Source: Acidimicrobiales bacterium (GTDB lineage Bacteria > Actinomycetota > Acidimicrobiia > Acidimicrobiales > SKKL01). From it: a stretch of 64,000 bases of DNA. This document shows positions 55,409 to 62,253 of this stretch, piece after piece (within the stretch, counting starts at the first letter, position 1; every line of letters begins with the position of its first letter). Below the pieces are notes generated by a model. That model made no database searches. It was given only the letters and a program-made list of their open reading frames with translations, and was not told the origin of the DNA. A program made the position numbers and the translations under genes. The stretch spans positions 1-64,000 of the forward strand of contig JAXHLR010000002.1 of NCBI GenBank assembly GCA_034521975.1, written 5' to 3'.

Positions 55409-55981
55409 ATGATGTGGCGCCTGCTCGCCCTGCTCGGGGTCCTCGCGCTGGCTGCGGCCGCCTGCGGCGACGATTCCACCACGATCACCGCTGACGACCC
55501 GACCTCGACGTCGGCCACCGTCTCCTCCACGACGACCTCGACCACGACGCCACCGCCCGACGATGATCCGGCCGACGAGGGCGACGAGGGAGAGGACCCG
55601 GTCGATGCCCGACCCGACTACGAGGGTGGCTACGACGTCGACCCCGAGTCCGGCGAGGTCGACGTCTCCGAGTACGCGGACTTCCTCGCCGACCACGGCC
55701 CCCCGACCGGCGGAGGGCCCGTCGACGCCGCGCTCGAACTGCTCGGCGAGGCCTACGGCGAGGTCGAACCCGATGTTTCGTCCCGACCCGCCGACGGAGG
55801 TCGAACGATCGTGGCCGTCGAGCTCGGTCCCCTCCAGGACGACTCGGTCGCCGCCGTGCGCTTCGAGCTGATCTTCATCGGCGGAGAGGCGGGCGATCTG
55901 GTGCTCGAGTCGGCGTCGTGGGCCAGTCGATGCCAGCCCGGCCGTGGGCACCAGGAGTTCTCCACCGGCCTGTGCCGGTGA
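55409..55981 (+). CDS. Hypothetical lipoprotein
   Basis: A 190-residue lipoprotein. The signal peptide ends in a lipobox (LAAAACGDD, Cys about 20), followed by a Thr/Ser/Pro/Asp-rich linker (about 22-60) and a small soluble domain (EYADFLADHGPPTGGGP, TIVAVELGPLQDDSVAAVRF) that I do not recognise. Two C-terminal cysteines (SRCQPGRG, STGLCR) may form a disulphide. A GGGAG lies 8 nt before the ATG. It follows leuS by 16 nt. Confidence 0.7.
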   Translation: MMWRLLALLGVLALAAAACGDDSTTITADDPTSTSATVSSTTTSTTTPPPDDDPADEGDEGEDPVDARPDYEGGYDVDPESGEVDVSEYADFLADHGPPTGGGPVDAALELLGEAYGEVEPDVSSRPADGGRTIVAVELGPLQDDSVAAVRFELIFIGGEAGDLVLESASWASRCQPGRGHQEFSTGLCR

Positions 55982-56024
55982 CCGCCGGCGGTAACCTGCC
56001 TGTCACCGTGGAGGTCGAACCGGC

Positions 56025-57680
56025 ATGATCAGTCTTGCGTCGCGGATCGAGCAGTCAGCGGGGCGTGGCGGCGCCGTCACCTTCATGAGCGGGAACGAAC
56101 CCGACCGGGTCGAGTGGGACCGCCTCGTCGACGAGGCGAGGGGCATGGCGGCGGTCATGCAGGCGCGAGGAGTCGAGCCCGGCGATCACGTCGCGCTCCT
56201 CGGGCCGACCAGCCGCGACCTGGTGACCGCCATCGCCGCGGTGTGGCTGGCCGGAGCGACGATCGTCGTGATGCCCATCCCCATGCGGATGGGGTCGTTG
56301 GACGAGTTCATCGGGGCCACCCGACGCCGCCTGCACCGCGCCGACGTGTCGTTGTTCGCCATCGATCCCGAGCTGGCTCCCTTCGTCGAGCCGCAGCCCG
56401 GCGACCCACCCATGGTCCGCTTCGACGAGCTGCGCCCCGAAGCGGGTCGGGCCACCGCGTCGACCTTCGAGCGACCCGCCGACGACCCCGACCGCCTGGC
56501 CGTCCTCCAGTTCACCAGCGGCTCGACCTCCGACCCCAAGGGGGTCGCGCTGCCGCACCGGGCGGTGGCCAGCAACCTCGACGCCATCTCATCGGCAGCC
56601 GAGCTCGACCCCGCGTCCGACGTGTTGGTGTCGTGGTTGCCCCTCTACCACGACATGGGTCTTGTGGGTCTGCTCACCCTTCCCATGACCACCGGCACCG
56701 AGCTGGTTCTCGGCGCGCCGCAGGACTTCATGGCCTCGCCGCTGCGGTGGATGCAGTGGATCTCCGACTACGGCGGCACTGCAACGGCCGGTCCCAACTT
56801 CGCGTGGGTTCTCGCCACCCGCGCGCTGCGGCGCGCCTCGGGGCTCGACCTGTCCTCGCTGCGGATCGCCCTCAACGGTGCCGAGCCGGTCGACCCCGAC
56901 ACCGTCGAGTCGTTCGTCGAGGCAGCCACCCAGCACCACATGCGGCCAGGCGCGGTCTTCCCTGCGTTCGGCATGGCCGAGATCGCCATCGCGGGGACGT
57001 TCCCGCCGCCTCTTGCCGGTCTGCGCACCGACGCCGTCGACCTCCGCGTCCTCGAGACCGAGCGCTACGCGGCCCCCGTCGAGCCGGGGGTGCCGGGTGC
57101 CCGTCGCCTGGCCAGGCTGGGCAAGCCCGTTCCCGGGCTCGAGATCCGCATCGTCGATCCGGGGTCGGGCATGGAGCTGCGCGAGCGCGAGGTGGGCGAG
57201 CTCGAGATCCGGGGCACCTCGGTGTGCAACGGCTACTACAACGACATCGCCGCCACCGAGGCCCTGTTCCACGACGGATGGCTGCGCACCGGAGATCTCG
57301 CCTACCTCGTCGACGGCGAGCTGGTCATGTGCGGTCGGATCAAGGACGTGATCATCGTCGGTGGCCGCAACGTGTTCCCCGAGGACATCGAGCGGGCCGT
57401 GGGCGAGGTCGACGGCGTGCGCGCCGGCAACGTCATCGCCTTCGGCGTCGAGGGCCGCAACGGCAGGGAGGCCATCGTGGTGGTGGCCGAGACCAAGCTC
57501 GACGACACCAAGGCGTTGCACGCCACCATCAACGAGCACGTCCGTTCGGTGGTCGGGGTCCCCGCCAAGGAGATCGTGCTCGTCCCGCCGAGCACCCTTC
57601 CCAAGACCTCGTCGGGCAAGTTGCAGCGGTCGCTGTGCCGTGACCTCTACCTGGAGACCGATCTCGAGCGGGTCGGTTGA
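56025..57680 (+). CDS. Fatty acyl-AMP ligase-like (ANL superfamily) enzyme
   Basis: A 551-residue adenylate-forming enzyme. The P-loop FTSGSTSDPKGVALPH lies at about 162-177. SWLPLYHDMGLVG, IALNGAEPV and FGMAEIAIAG are typical of fatty acyl-AMP ligases rather than acyl-CoA ligases. The C-terminal hinge and Lys are in GRIKDVIIVGGRNVFPEDIE and LPKTSSGKLQRS. It activates a fatty acid as acyl-AMP. No polyketide or NRPS gene and no acyl carrier protein is nearby, so its acceptor is unclear. GGAGGT is 9 nt upstream. Confidence 0.85.
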   Translation: MISLASRIEQSAGRGGAVTFMSGNEPDRVEWDRLVDEARGMAAVMQARGVEPGDHVALLGPTSRDLVTAIAAVWLAGATIVVMPIPMRMGSLDEFIGATRRRLHRADVSLFAIDPELAPFVEPQPGDPPMVRFDELRPEAGRATASTFERPADDPDRLAVLQFTSGSTSDPKGVALPHRAVASNLDAISSAAELDPASDVLVSWLPLYHDMGLVGLLTLPMTTGTELVLGAPQDFMASPLRWMQWISDYGGTATAGPNFAWVLATRALRRASGLDLSSLRIALNGAEPVDPDTVESFVEAATQHHMRPGAVFPAFGMAEIAIAGTFPPPLAGLRTDAVDLRVLETERYAAPVEPGVPGARRLARLGKPVPGLEIRIVDPGSGMELREREVGELEIRGTSVCNGYYNDIAATEALFHDGWLRTGDLAYLVDGELVMCGRIKDVIIVGGRNVFPEDIERAVGEVDGVRAGNVIAFGVEGRNGREAIVVVAETKLDDTKALHATINEHVRSVVGVPAKEIVLVPPSTLPKTSSGKLQRSLCRDLYLETDLERVG

Positions 57681-57692
57681 GCGCCGGCGCGC

Positions 57693-58700
57693 TCAGGCGT
57701 CCTTCAGCTCGGCGATGACCTGAGCCTGGGTCTCCTCCGACCCGGCGAGGCCGAGGTAGAACCCGACCCGGTCGAGCAGCCCGCCGAAGCGCTCCTTCAG
57801 CCCCGCCGCCACCTGGTCGGGCTCGGCGATCACGGCGAAGGTCGCCAGCATCTCGTCGTCGATGAGCCCGGCCATCTCCTGCCACGCACCCTGTTTGGAC
57901 AGCCGGTTCAGCTCGGTCTGCAGCTCGCCCCAGCCGTGGTGCTCGAGCACCGGTCGGTAGGCCGGTGTGGAGCCGTAGAACGCGAGCTGGCCCCGCGCAG
58001 CCGCCTTGGCCTTGTCGATCTCGTCCTCGTTGTTGCCGGTGACGACGAAGGCGGTGAGGCTGACCTCGAAGTCGGACCGCTGTCGGCCGCCGATCGCCAT
58101 GCCGTCATCGAGCGCGGGCACGGTGACGTCGCGCAGGTAGGCGTCGGTGGTGAAGGGATGTACGAGGAACCCGTCGCACACCTCGCCCGCGACCTTGGTC
58201 ATCAACGGGCCGACCCCGGCGATGAAGATCTTGGCGTCGCCGTGGGGGTTGGGACCCGGGTTGAAGAACGGGGTCATCAGGGTGTGGGAGTAGAAGTCAC
58301 CCCGGAAGTCGAGCTTGGTGTCGTTGGTCCAGCAGTCCCAGATGGCCCGGATGGCCAGGATCATCTCGCGCATCCGAGGCGCGGGGTGCGACCACTCCAT
58401 CGAGAACCGCCGGGTGATGTGGGGCTTGATCTGCGAACCCAGTCCGAGGGTGAACCGGCCGCCGGAGAAGGCCTGGAGATCCCAGGCGGTGGTGGCGAGG
58501 GTCATGGGGTTGCGGGCGAAGGCCACCGCGATGGCGGTACCGAGCTCGATCCGTTCGGTGTGTTCGGCCGCGAGCAGCAGCGGCATGAACGGGTCGTGGC
58601 TGGTCTCGGCGCTCCACACGCCGTCGTAGCCGCGCTGCTGTGCCTGTTGGGCGGCGGCGGCCACGCCGTCGAGCCCCCCGATCCCCGAGTCGACCTTCAT
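57693..58700 (-). CDS. F420-dependent LLM-class oxidoreductase (TIGR03617-like)
   Basis: A 335-residue luciferase-like TIM-barrel enzyme. Features are the N-terminal GYDGVWSAETSHDPFMPLLL, GTAIAVAFARNPMTLATTAW and GRFTLGLGSQIKPHITRRF, and the C-terminal FAVIAEPDQVAAGLKERFGG. These match the TIGR03617 group that uses deazaflavin F420. It probably oxidises or reduces an unknown small molecule. It is the last gene of a three-gene minus-strand group (phosphotransferase, PAC2, LLM), though a -10 box just upstream suggests its own promoter. Confidence 0.85.
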   Translation of the reverse strand: MKVDSGIGGLDGVAAAAQQAQQRGYDGVWSAETSHDPFMPLLLAAEHTERIELGTAIAVAFARNPMTLATTAWDLQAFSGGRFTLGLGSQIKPHITRRFSMEWSHPAPRMREMILAIRAIWDCWTNDTKLDFRGDFYSHTLMTPFFNPGPNPHGDAKIFIAGVGPLMTKVAGEVCDGFLVHPFTTDAYLRDVTVPALDDGMAIGGRQRSDFEVSLTAFVVTGNNEDEIDKAKAAARGQLAFYGSTPAYRPVLEHHGWGELQTELNRLSKQGAWQEMAGLIDDEMLATFAVIAEPDQVAAGLKERFGGLLDRVGFYLGLAGSEETQAQVIAELKDA

Positions 58701-58707
58701 CTCGGCG

Positions 58708-58713
58708 ACCCTA
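58708..58713 (-). promoter_or_regulatory. -10 box for the LLM oxidoreductase, overlapping the PAC2 stop
   Basis: Minus-strand TAGGGT is 7 nt before the ATG at 58700. Its TAG is also the stop codon of the upstream PAC2 gene. Confidence 0.4.
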
Positions 58714-59601
58714 GCGGTTGCCCTGGTCCCGTAGGAAGCGCTCGATCTCGGTCGCCAGCTCGTCGCCGGAGGGCAACGGGCCCTGCGGTCCGGCGGGTTC
58801 CTCCCGGTCGGCGGGCCCGCTGGCGGCCTGGTCCGCCTGTTCCTCGAGCTGGCGCAGGAGGGCGACGTGTTCGGCCGAGTCGGCCACCAGCTCGTCGAGG
58901 CGGTTGGTGGTCTCGGTGGCCTCCTGGGCGAGGGTCCCGGTGGGGACCGACAGCCCCCCGACGTCGTTGAGGGTCTCGACCAGTGCCAGGGCGGCCCCGG
59001 GGTAGGGCATCGTGGCCGCGTAATGGGGCACCTGGGCCCACAGACCGACCGCGGGGAGCCCGACCTCGGCGCAGCGCTCCTCGATCGCGCCGCCGATGCC
59101 GGCGGGGACGTCGATGTTCGACCGCATCGAACCAACCTGGGTGGCGATCGCGGCGTCGGTGGCGGTGGTGGTCAGCGTCGCTGGTCGGGTGTGGGGGACC
59201 GGCGCCGGATAGGCACCGAGGCCCACCACCATGCGCACGCCGAACTCGAGCGCCAGGTCGACCACGGCGCGGGTGAAGGCCCGCCACAGATGGTCGGGTT
59301 CGGCCCCGGTCAGCATCAACATGTCGTTGCCCGTGGTGTCGCTGAAGGCCACCAGTTCGATCGCCGGCCAGGTGAGGCCCGTGTTCACACCCTCGCGAAG
59401 GTGCAGGGTGGGCCGGCGCGACCGGTGGTCGAGCAGCACGTCGGCATCGAAGGACACCACGGTGGTGGTCTCGATCCCTTCGAGGATCGCGGCCGCGGCA
59501 CGGGCTCCGGCACCACCGGCATCGACCCAACCTTCGGGTGCGAGGATCAGTACCGGTGAGTCGAGGTCGGGGCGTTCGTGGAACTCGTACAGGGTGGTCA
59601 T
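58711..59601 (-). CDS. PAC2-family protein
   Basis: A 296-residue PAC2 (proteasome assembly chaperone-like) protein, a family common in actinobacteria that may act as a ligase or chaperone. Segments VLILAPEGWVDAGGAGARA, GLTWPAIELVAFSDTTGND, VVGLGAYPAPVPHTRP and GLPAVGLWAQVPHYAA are characteristic. The C-terminal 60 residues are acidic. The ATG overlaps the phosphotransferase stop (ATGA). No proteasome gene is in this window. Confidence 0.88.
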   Translation of the reverse strand: MTTLYEFHERPDLDSPVLILAPEGWVDAGGAGARAAAAILEGIETTTVVSFDADVLLDHRSRRPTLHLREGVNTGLTWPAIELVAFSDTTGNDMLMLTGAEPDHLWRAFTRAVVDLALEFGVRMVVGLGAYPAPVPHTRPATLTTTATDAAIATQVGSMRSNIDVPAGIGGAIEERCAEVGLPAVGLWAQVPHYAATMPYPGAALALVETLNDVGGLSVPTGTLAQEATETTNRLDELVADSAEHVALLRQLEEQADQAASGPADREEPAGPQGPLPSGDELATEIERFLRDQGNR

Positions 59602-60641
59602 GACAGTCCCAGCAGTCGGTGGGCGGTGGCCGCGTAGTGGTCGACCTGGTGCTTGAACGCCTCGAACCCGGCGGGGTCGCGGGACCCCATCGAGCCACCG
59701 ATGTAGCGGGCGTAGACCCCCTCGACGATGCAGGCCAGCTTCCAGTAGCCGAACGCCGTGTAGCGGTCGAGGTCGCCGATGTCGCGCCCGGACCGCTCCG
59801 CATAGCGTTCGGCCAGCTCGCTTCGACCGGGGAAGCCGTCGAGGGCGGTCGCCGGCGAGAGCATCCCCGAGTCGGGATCGTCGCGATCGGCCCAGTAGAC
59901 CATCAGCAGGCCGAGGTCGGCGAGCGGGTCGCCCAGGGTGCAGATCTCCCAGTCGAGTACGGCCACGACCTCGCCGTCGGGGCCGATGAGGCAGTTGTCG
60001 AGGCGGTAGTCGCCGTGGACGATGGTGGCCTCGCGCTGGGCCGGCAGGTCGGACGCGAGGTGGTCGTGCACCTCGTCGACCGCGGGCAGCTCTCGGGTCT
60101 TGGACTGGTTCCACTGCCCGTACCATCGCTTGAGCTGGCGGGCGAGGTAGTCCTCGCGGCGGCCGAGGTCGCCGAGGCCGACCGCGTCGAGGTCGACGGC
60201 ATGGATGTCGACCAGCGTGTCGACCAACGACTCGGCCGCCCGCCGCCGGACGTCGGGGGTGAGCTGGAGACCGACCTCCTCGGACTGCACGACCAGGCCG
60301 TCGACGAAGTCCATCACGTAGAACGGGGCATCGTTCACGTCGGGATCGGTGCACAGGCCGACGACGGGGGCGACCGGCACCGGGGTCGGTGCCAGGGCCG
60401 AGATGATGCGGTGTTCGCGCTCCATGTCGTGGGCGGTCGCCAGCACCTGGCCCGTGGGGGGCCGGCGCAGCACCCAGCGGTGGCCGGCGGTGTCGGTGAC
60501 CTCGTAGGTGAGGTTGGAGTGCCCGCCGGCGATGAGGGAGAAGGCGAGCGGTGGCGCGGCGCCCGCGACGTTGGACTCGAACCAGGCGGTGACCCGTTCG
60601 GGGTCGATGCCGGCGAGATCGGGGGAGGAGCGGTCGGTCAC
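59598..60641 (-). CDS. Phosphotransferase-family protein (APH/ACAD10-like)
   Basis: A 347-residue kinase-fold protein. The Gly-rich GGHSNLTYEV (about 40-50), catalytic loop VHGDYRLDNCLIG (about 205-217) and metal-binding VLDWEICTLGDPLADLG (about 225-241) follow the aminoglycoside phosphotransferase pattern. In actinobacteria this subfamily is usually linked with acyl-CoA metabolism rather than drug resistance. GTG 60641 has a -10 box 7 nt upstream and is divergent from the thioredoxin-like gene 38 nt away. Confidence 0.85.
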   Translation of the reverse strand: MTDRSSPDLAGIDPERVTAWFESNVAGAAPPLAFSLIAGGHSNLTYEVTDTAGHRWVLRRPPTGQVLATAHDMEREHRIISALAPTPVPVAPVVGLCTDPDVNDAPFYVMDFVDGLVVQSEEVGLQLTPDVRRRAAESLVDTLVDIHAVDLDAVGLGDLGRREDYLARQLKRWYGQWNQSKTRELPAVDEVHDHLASDLPAQREATIVHGDYRLDNCLIGPDGEVVAVLDWEICTLGDPLADLGLLMVYWADRDDPDSGMLSPATALDGFPGRSELAERYAERSGRDIGDLDRYTAFGYWKLACIVEGVYARYIGGSMGSRDPAGFEAFKHQVDHYAATAHRLLGLS

Positions 60642-60648
60642 GGGTTCG

Positions 60649-60654
60649 AGACTA
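60649..60654 (-). promoter_or_regulatory. -10 box for the phosphotransferase group
   Basis: Minus-strand TAGTCT is 7 nt before the GTG at 60641, in a 38-nt divergent intergenic region. Confidence 0.45.
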
Positions 60655-60666
60655 TCGGCGGCCCCC

Positions 60667-60672
60667 TATCCT
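60667..60672 (+). promoter_or_regulatory. -10 box for the thioredoxin-like gene
   Basis: TATCCT is 7 nt before the ATG at 60680. The two -10 boxes of this divergent pair lie 12 nt apart. Confidence 0.5.
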
Positions 60673-60679
60673 GACCCTC

Positions 60680-61384
60680 ATGAGCATCGATGTCACCGAC
60701 GCCACGTTCCAGACCGAGGTCATCGACCGATCGGAGACCACCCCGGTCGTGGTCGACCTGTGGGCGCCCTGGTGCGGTCCGTGCAAGACCCTGGGACCCA
60801 TCCTCGAGTCCGTGGTCGCCGACACCGGGGGCAACGTGGTGCTGGCCAAGGTCAACGTGGACGAGAACCCCCAGACCTCGGCCGCGTTCCGGGTTCAGGG
60901 CATCCCCGCCGTGTTCGCAGTGAAGGACCGCAACGTCGTCGACGGGTTCGTCGGCGCCCAGGGCGAAGCCAAGGTGCGCGAGTTCGTCGACAAGCTGGTG
61001 CCGTCCGAGCAGGAGACCGAGCTCGAGGGCCTCGTTGCTGCCGGCGACGAGGCGTCGCTGCGCTCGGCGCTCGAGATCGATCCCGGTCATCCTCCTGCGG
61101 TGGTCGCCCTCGCCGAGCTGATGGTCGACAAGGGCGAGACCGACGAGGCGCTCGAGCTGCTCGGGCGCATTCCCGAATCCGCCGAGACCCGTCGGGTGGC
61201 GGCCCTGGCCCGCACCCAGGGCGCGGTGGGCGACGACATCGAGCGCCAGCTCGACGAGCTGCTCGACCGGGTCAAGGGTGACGACGAGGCTCGCCAGCAG
61301 TTCCTCGACCTGCTCGAGCTGCTCGGCCCCGACCACCCGAAGACGGCCAGCTACCGCAAGGCGCTCACCGCCCGCCTCTTCTGA
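60680..61384 (+). CDS. Thioredoxin-TPR co-chaperone (YbbN/CnoX-like)
   Basis: A 234-residue protein. The N-terminal thioredoxin domain (about 1-110) has an intact WCGPC active site at 31-35, unlike E. coli CnoX which lacks the second cysteine. The C-terminal half (about 115-230) is helical with TPR-like repeats (PAVVALAELMVDKGETDEAL, ARQQFLDLLELLGPDHP). It probably holds and protects oxidised proteins for chaperones. The promoter is leaderless. Confidence 0.88.
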   Translation: MSIDVTDATFQTEVIDRSETTPVVVDLWAPWCGPCKTLGPILESVVADTGGNVVLAKVNVDENPQTSAAFRVQGIPAVFAVKDRNVVDGFVGAQGEAKVREFVDKLVPSEQETELEGLVAAGDEASLRSALEIDPGHPPAVVALAELMVDKGETDEALELLGRIPESAETRRVAALARTQGAVGDDIERQLDELLDRVKGDDEARQQFLDLLELLGPDHPKTASYRKALTARLF

Positions 61385-61473
61385 GCCACCAGGCCCTTCC
61401 CCCGACCGGTACGCGGCGGTAGTCTCGGTCCGAACCTTCCCCCTCGTGCGCACCCCGAACGGGGAGGGTTCCC

Positions 61474-62253
61474 GTGTCGCCGCCAACACCGTTTCCCTCG
61501 CAGGAGGCCGACGAGCCGCTGTGGGAGGGTGACCCGCGGTCGAGCTCGGTCGGGTCGTCGGTCCTCGCGGGCCTCGTCGACCGTCTGAACGACCTGGCCG
61601 ACCGACTCGGCACGTCGACGACCGCCCTCCTCGTCGGGACCGTGGTCACCGCCGTCGGGGCCGCGGTGGCAGTCGTCGCCGTCACCGCCGGCGGGTCCTC
61701 GCCGCCGGAGCTGTCCATCCCGTACGCGGCCTCGACCACGACCGCCTCCAGCGACGAGACCGGTGCCGCGTCGGGAACAGACCCATCCGATGAGCCCGCC
61801 CAGGTGATGGTCCACGCCGCGGGCGCGGTGAGCCATCCCGGCGTCTATGCCATGGGGGACGACGCGCGGGTCGGCGATCTGCTGGCTGCTGCGGGCGGAC
61901 CGGTGGCGGGCGCCGACCTCGACCGGGTGAACCTGGCGGCGCCGCTGTCGGACGGCACGCGGGTGTATGTGCCCGAGGTGGGCGAGGACCGGCCGCCGAC
62001 GGTGCTGGCCGGCAGGGAGGCACCCGGCGCCGACCCCGAGGGTGCCGGCACCGACCCCGGGGCCCTGATCGATGTGAACCGGGCGACCGCAACCGAGCTC
62101 GAGCGCCTGCCGGGCATCGGGCCGGCGACCGCAGCGTCGATCATCGATCACCGCGAGCGTCACGGCCCCTTCGCACGGGTCGACGATCTGTTGTCGGTGC
62201 GTGGCATCGGCGATGCCAAGCTCGCCGCGCTGCGCGACCTCGTCCATGTGTGA
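61474..62253 (+). CDS. comEA: Competence protein ComEA (DNA receptor)
   Basis: A 259-residue membrane-anchored DNA-binding protein. A membrane helix (TALLVGTVVTAVGAAVAVVA, about 50-70) precedes a Ser/Thr-rich linker, an SLBB domain (VMVHAAGAVSHPGVYAMGDD, about 110-129) and C-terminal helix-hairpin-helix repeats (IDVNRATATELERLPGIGPA, VDDLLSVRGIGDAKLAALRD). It receives double-stranded DNA for ComEC. The GTG has GGGGAGGG upstream. It overlaps comEC by one base. Confidence 0.9.
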   Translation: MSPPTPFPSQEADEPLWEGDPRSSSVGSSVLAGLVDRLNDLADRLGTSTTALLVGTVVTAVGAAVAVVAVTAGGSSPPELSIPYAASTTTASSDETGAASGTDPSDEPAQVMVHAAGAVSHPGVYAMGDDARVGDLLAAAGGPVAGADLDRVNLAAPLSDGTRVYVPEVGEDRPPTVLAGREAPGADPEGAGTDPGALIDVNRATATELERLPGIGPATAASIIDHRERHGPFARVDDLLSVRGIGDAKLAALRDLVHV

